Below are positions 6,049 to 6,330 of a stretch of DNA of 6,330 bases, piece after piece. Origin of the DNA: Candidatus Solibacter sp. (lineage in GTDB: Bacteria > Acidobacteriota > Terriglobia > Bryobacterales > Bryobacteraceae); assembly GCA_017883355.1 (NCBI GenBank), contig JADGNS010000315.1:1-6330 (forward strand), given 5' to 3'. Numbering within the stretch: the first letter of the stretch is position 1; each line of letters opens with the position of its first letter. The translations under genes and the position numbers were made by a program. A model generated the notes under the pieces. That model was not told the DNA's origin and searched no databases. It saw only the letters and a list, made by a program, of their open reading frames with translations.

Positions 6049-6330
6049 CTACTCCCACGCGCAGAGGGAATCGGTATAAGCGGCGGAGCCGTCGCGCAGC
6101 CAGGCGTCGAGTTGCGCGGGCTCTTTCAATTGCTGGCCGCGCATGCGCGGCACCGCGATGAAGCGGCAGTGCAGTTCGGGGAGCGCGGTCATATCGCCCC
6201 ATAACTTCTCGAATTGCGCCACGGGGAAAACGTCCTCTTGCCCTTTCCCCCAGCGCTTCTTCACGTCCTTAAGCGTGATGTAGGTCGGCATGCGCGCGGC
6301 CACGGCGCGCACCGCATCGTTGACCCGGCC
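6049..6330 (-). CDS. Unrecognised protein, C-terminal part only (runs off the window)
   Basis: The reading frame stays open to the window edge, so this is the 3' end of a longer gene; at least 93 residues are visible, ending in DSLCAWE and TAG at 6049-6051. A GTG at 6310-6312 could in principle start a short protein, but no ribosome binding site can be judged and codons continue upstream without a stop, so a partial gene is preferred. Visible features are a basic stretch (LKDVKKRWGKGQ), several aromatic residues (FEKLWGDM, LHCRFIAVPRM) and an acidic, Trp-containing tail. No family motif was recognised and no function is proposed. Its position before an exported glycosidase on the same strand suggests a shared operon, possibly another enzyme of carbohydrate use, which is a guess from context. 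Confidence 0.6.
   Translation of the reverse strand, partial: GRVNDAVRAVAARMPTYITLKDVKKRWGKGQEDVFPVAQFEKLWGDMTALPELHCRFIAVPRMRGQQLKEPAQLDAWLRDGSAAYTDSLCAWE

Noticed and set aside
1..6330. CRISPR array, insertion sequence or prophage genes
   Set aside because: No regularly spaced direct repeats, transposase, integrase or phage motifs were seen on either strand.

Overview
The window is GC-rich, densely coding bacterial chromosome. Its gene content (an MmdA-type carboxyltransferase operon with a separate biotin carrier, an exported S9 peptidase, a Tat-exported DUF5060/DUF5605-type glycosidase, and a small GC-rich intergenic palindrome) suggests an acidobacterium of the Solibacter/Bryobacter kind. 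That placement is an inference from gene types and style, not from a marker gene.

Plus strand, 1-2332: a 216-bp non-coding leader holds a TATACT -10-like box and a perfect 16-bp palindrome over the predicted transcription start. It is followed by three translationally coupled genes: the carboxyltransferase subunit of an acyl-CoA carboxylase/decarboxylase (217-1758), a 71-residue small protein (1755-1970) and a biotin carboxyl carrier protein (1967-2332). Both junctions are ATGA overlaps, so the three products are probably made in fixed proportion. No biotin carboxylase gene is present. Either it lies elsewhere and the complex is a biotin-dependent carboxylase (propionyl-CoA-type), or the complex works as a decarboxylase/transcarboxylase.

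Minus strand, 6330-2391, convergent with the first operon across a 58-bp gap: the 3' end of an unrecognised gene (6330-6049), a Tat-exported (alpha/beta)8-type glycoside hydrolase with an N-terminal DUF5060-like domain (5981-4479), a compact cloverleaf-like inverted-repeat element (4404-4485), and a secreted S9 prolyl-oligopeptidase-family peptidase (4373-2391). The S9 gene has a TATAAT box six bases before its ATG, which suggests a leaderless mRNA. The minus-strand genes look like exported enzymes for degrading polysaccharide and peptide; the plus-strand operon looks like cytoplasmic acyl-CoA metabolism. No functional link between the two groups is evident.

I found no clearly new multi-gene system. 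The items most worth a second look are the cloverleaf repeat, which supplies the stop codon of the glycosidase gene, the palindromic operator, the small protein between carboxyltransferase and biotin carrier, and the probable leaderless start of the peptidase.
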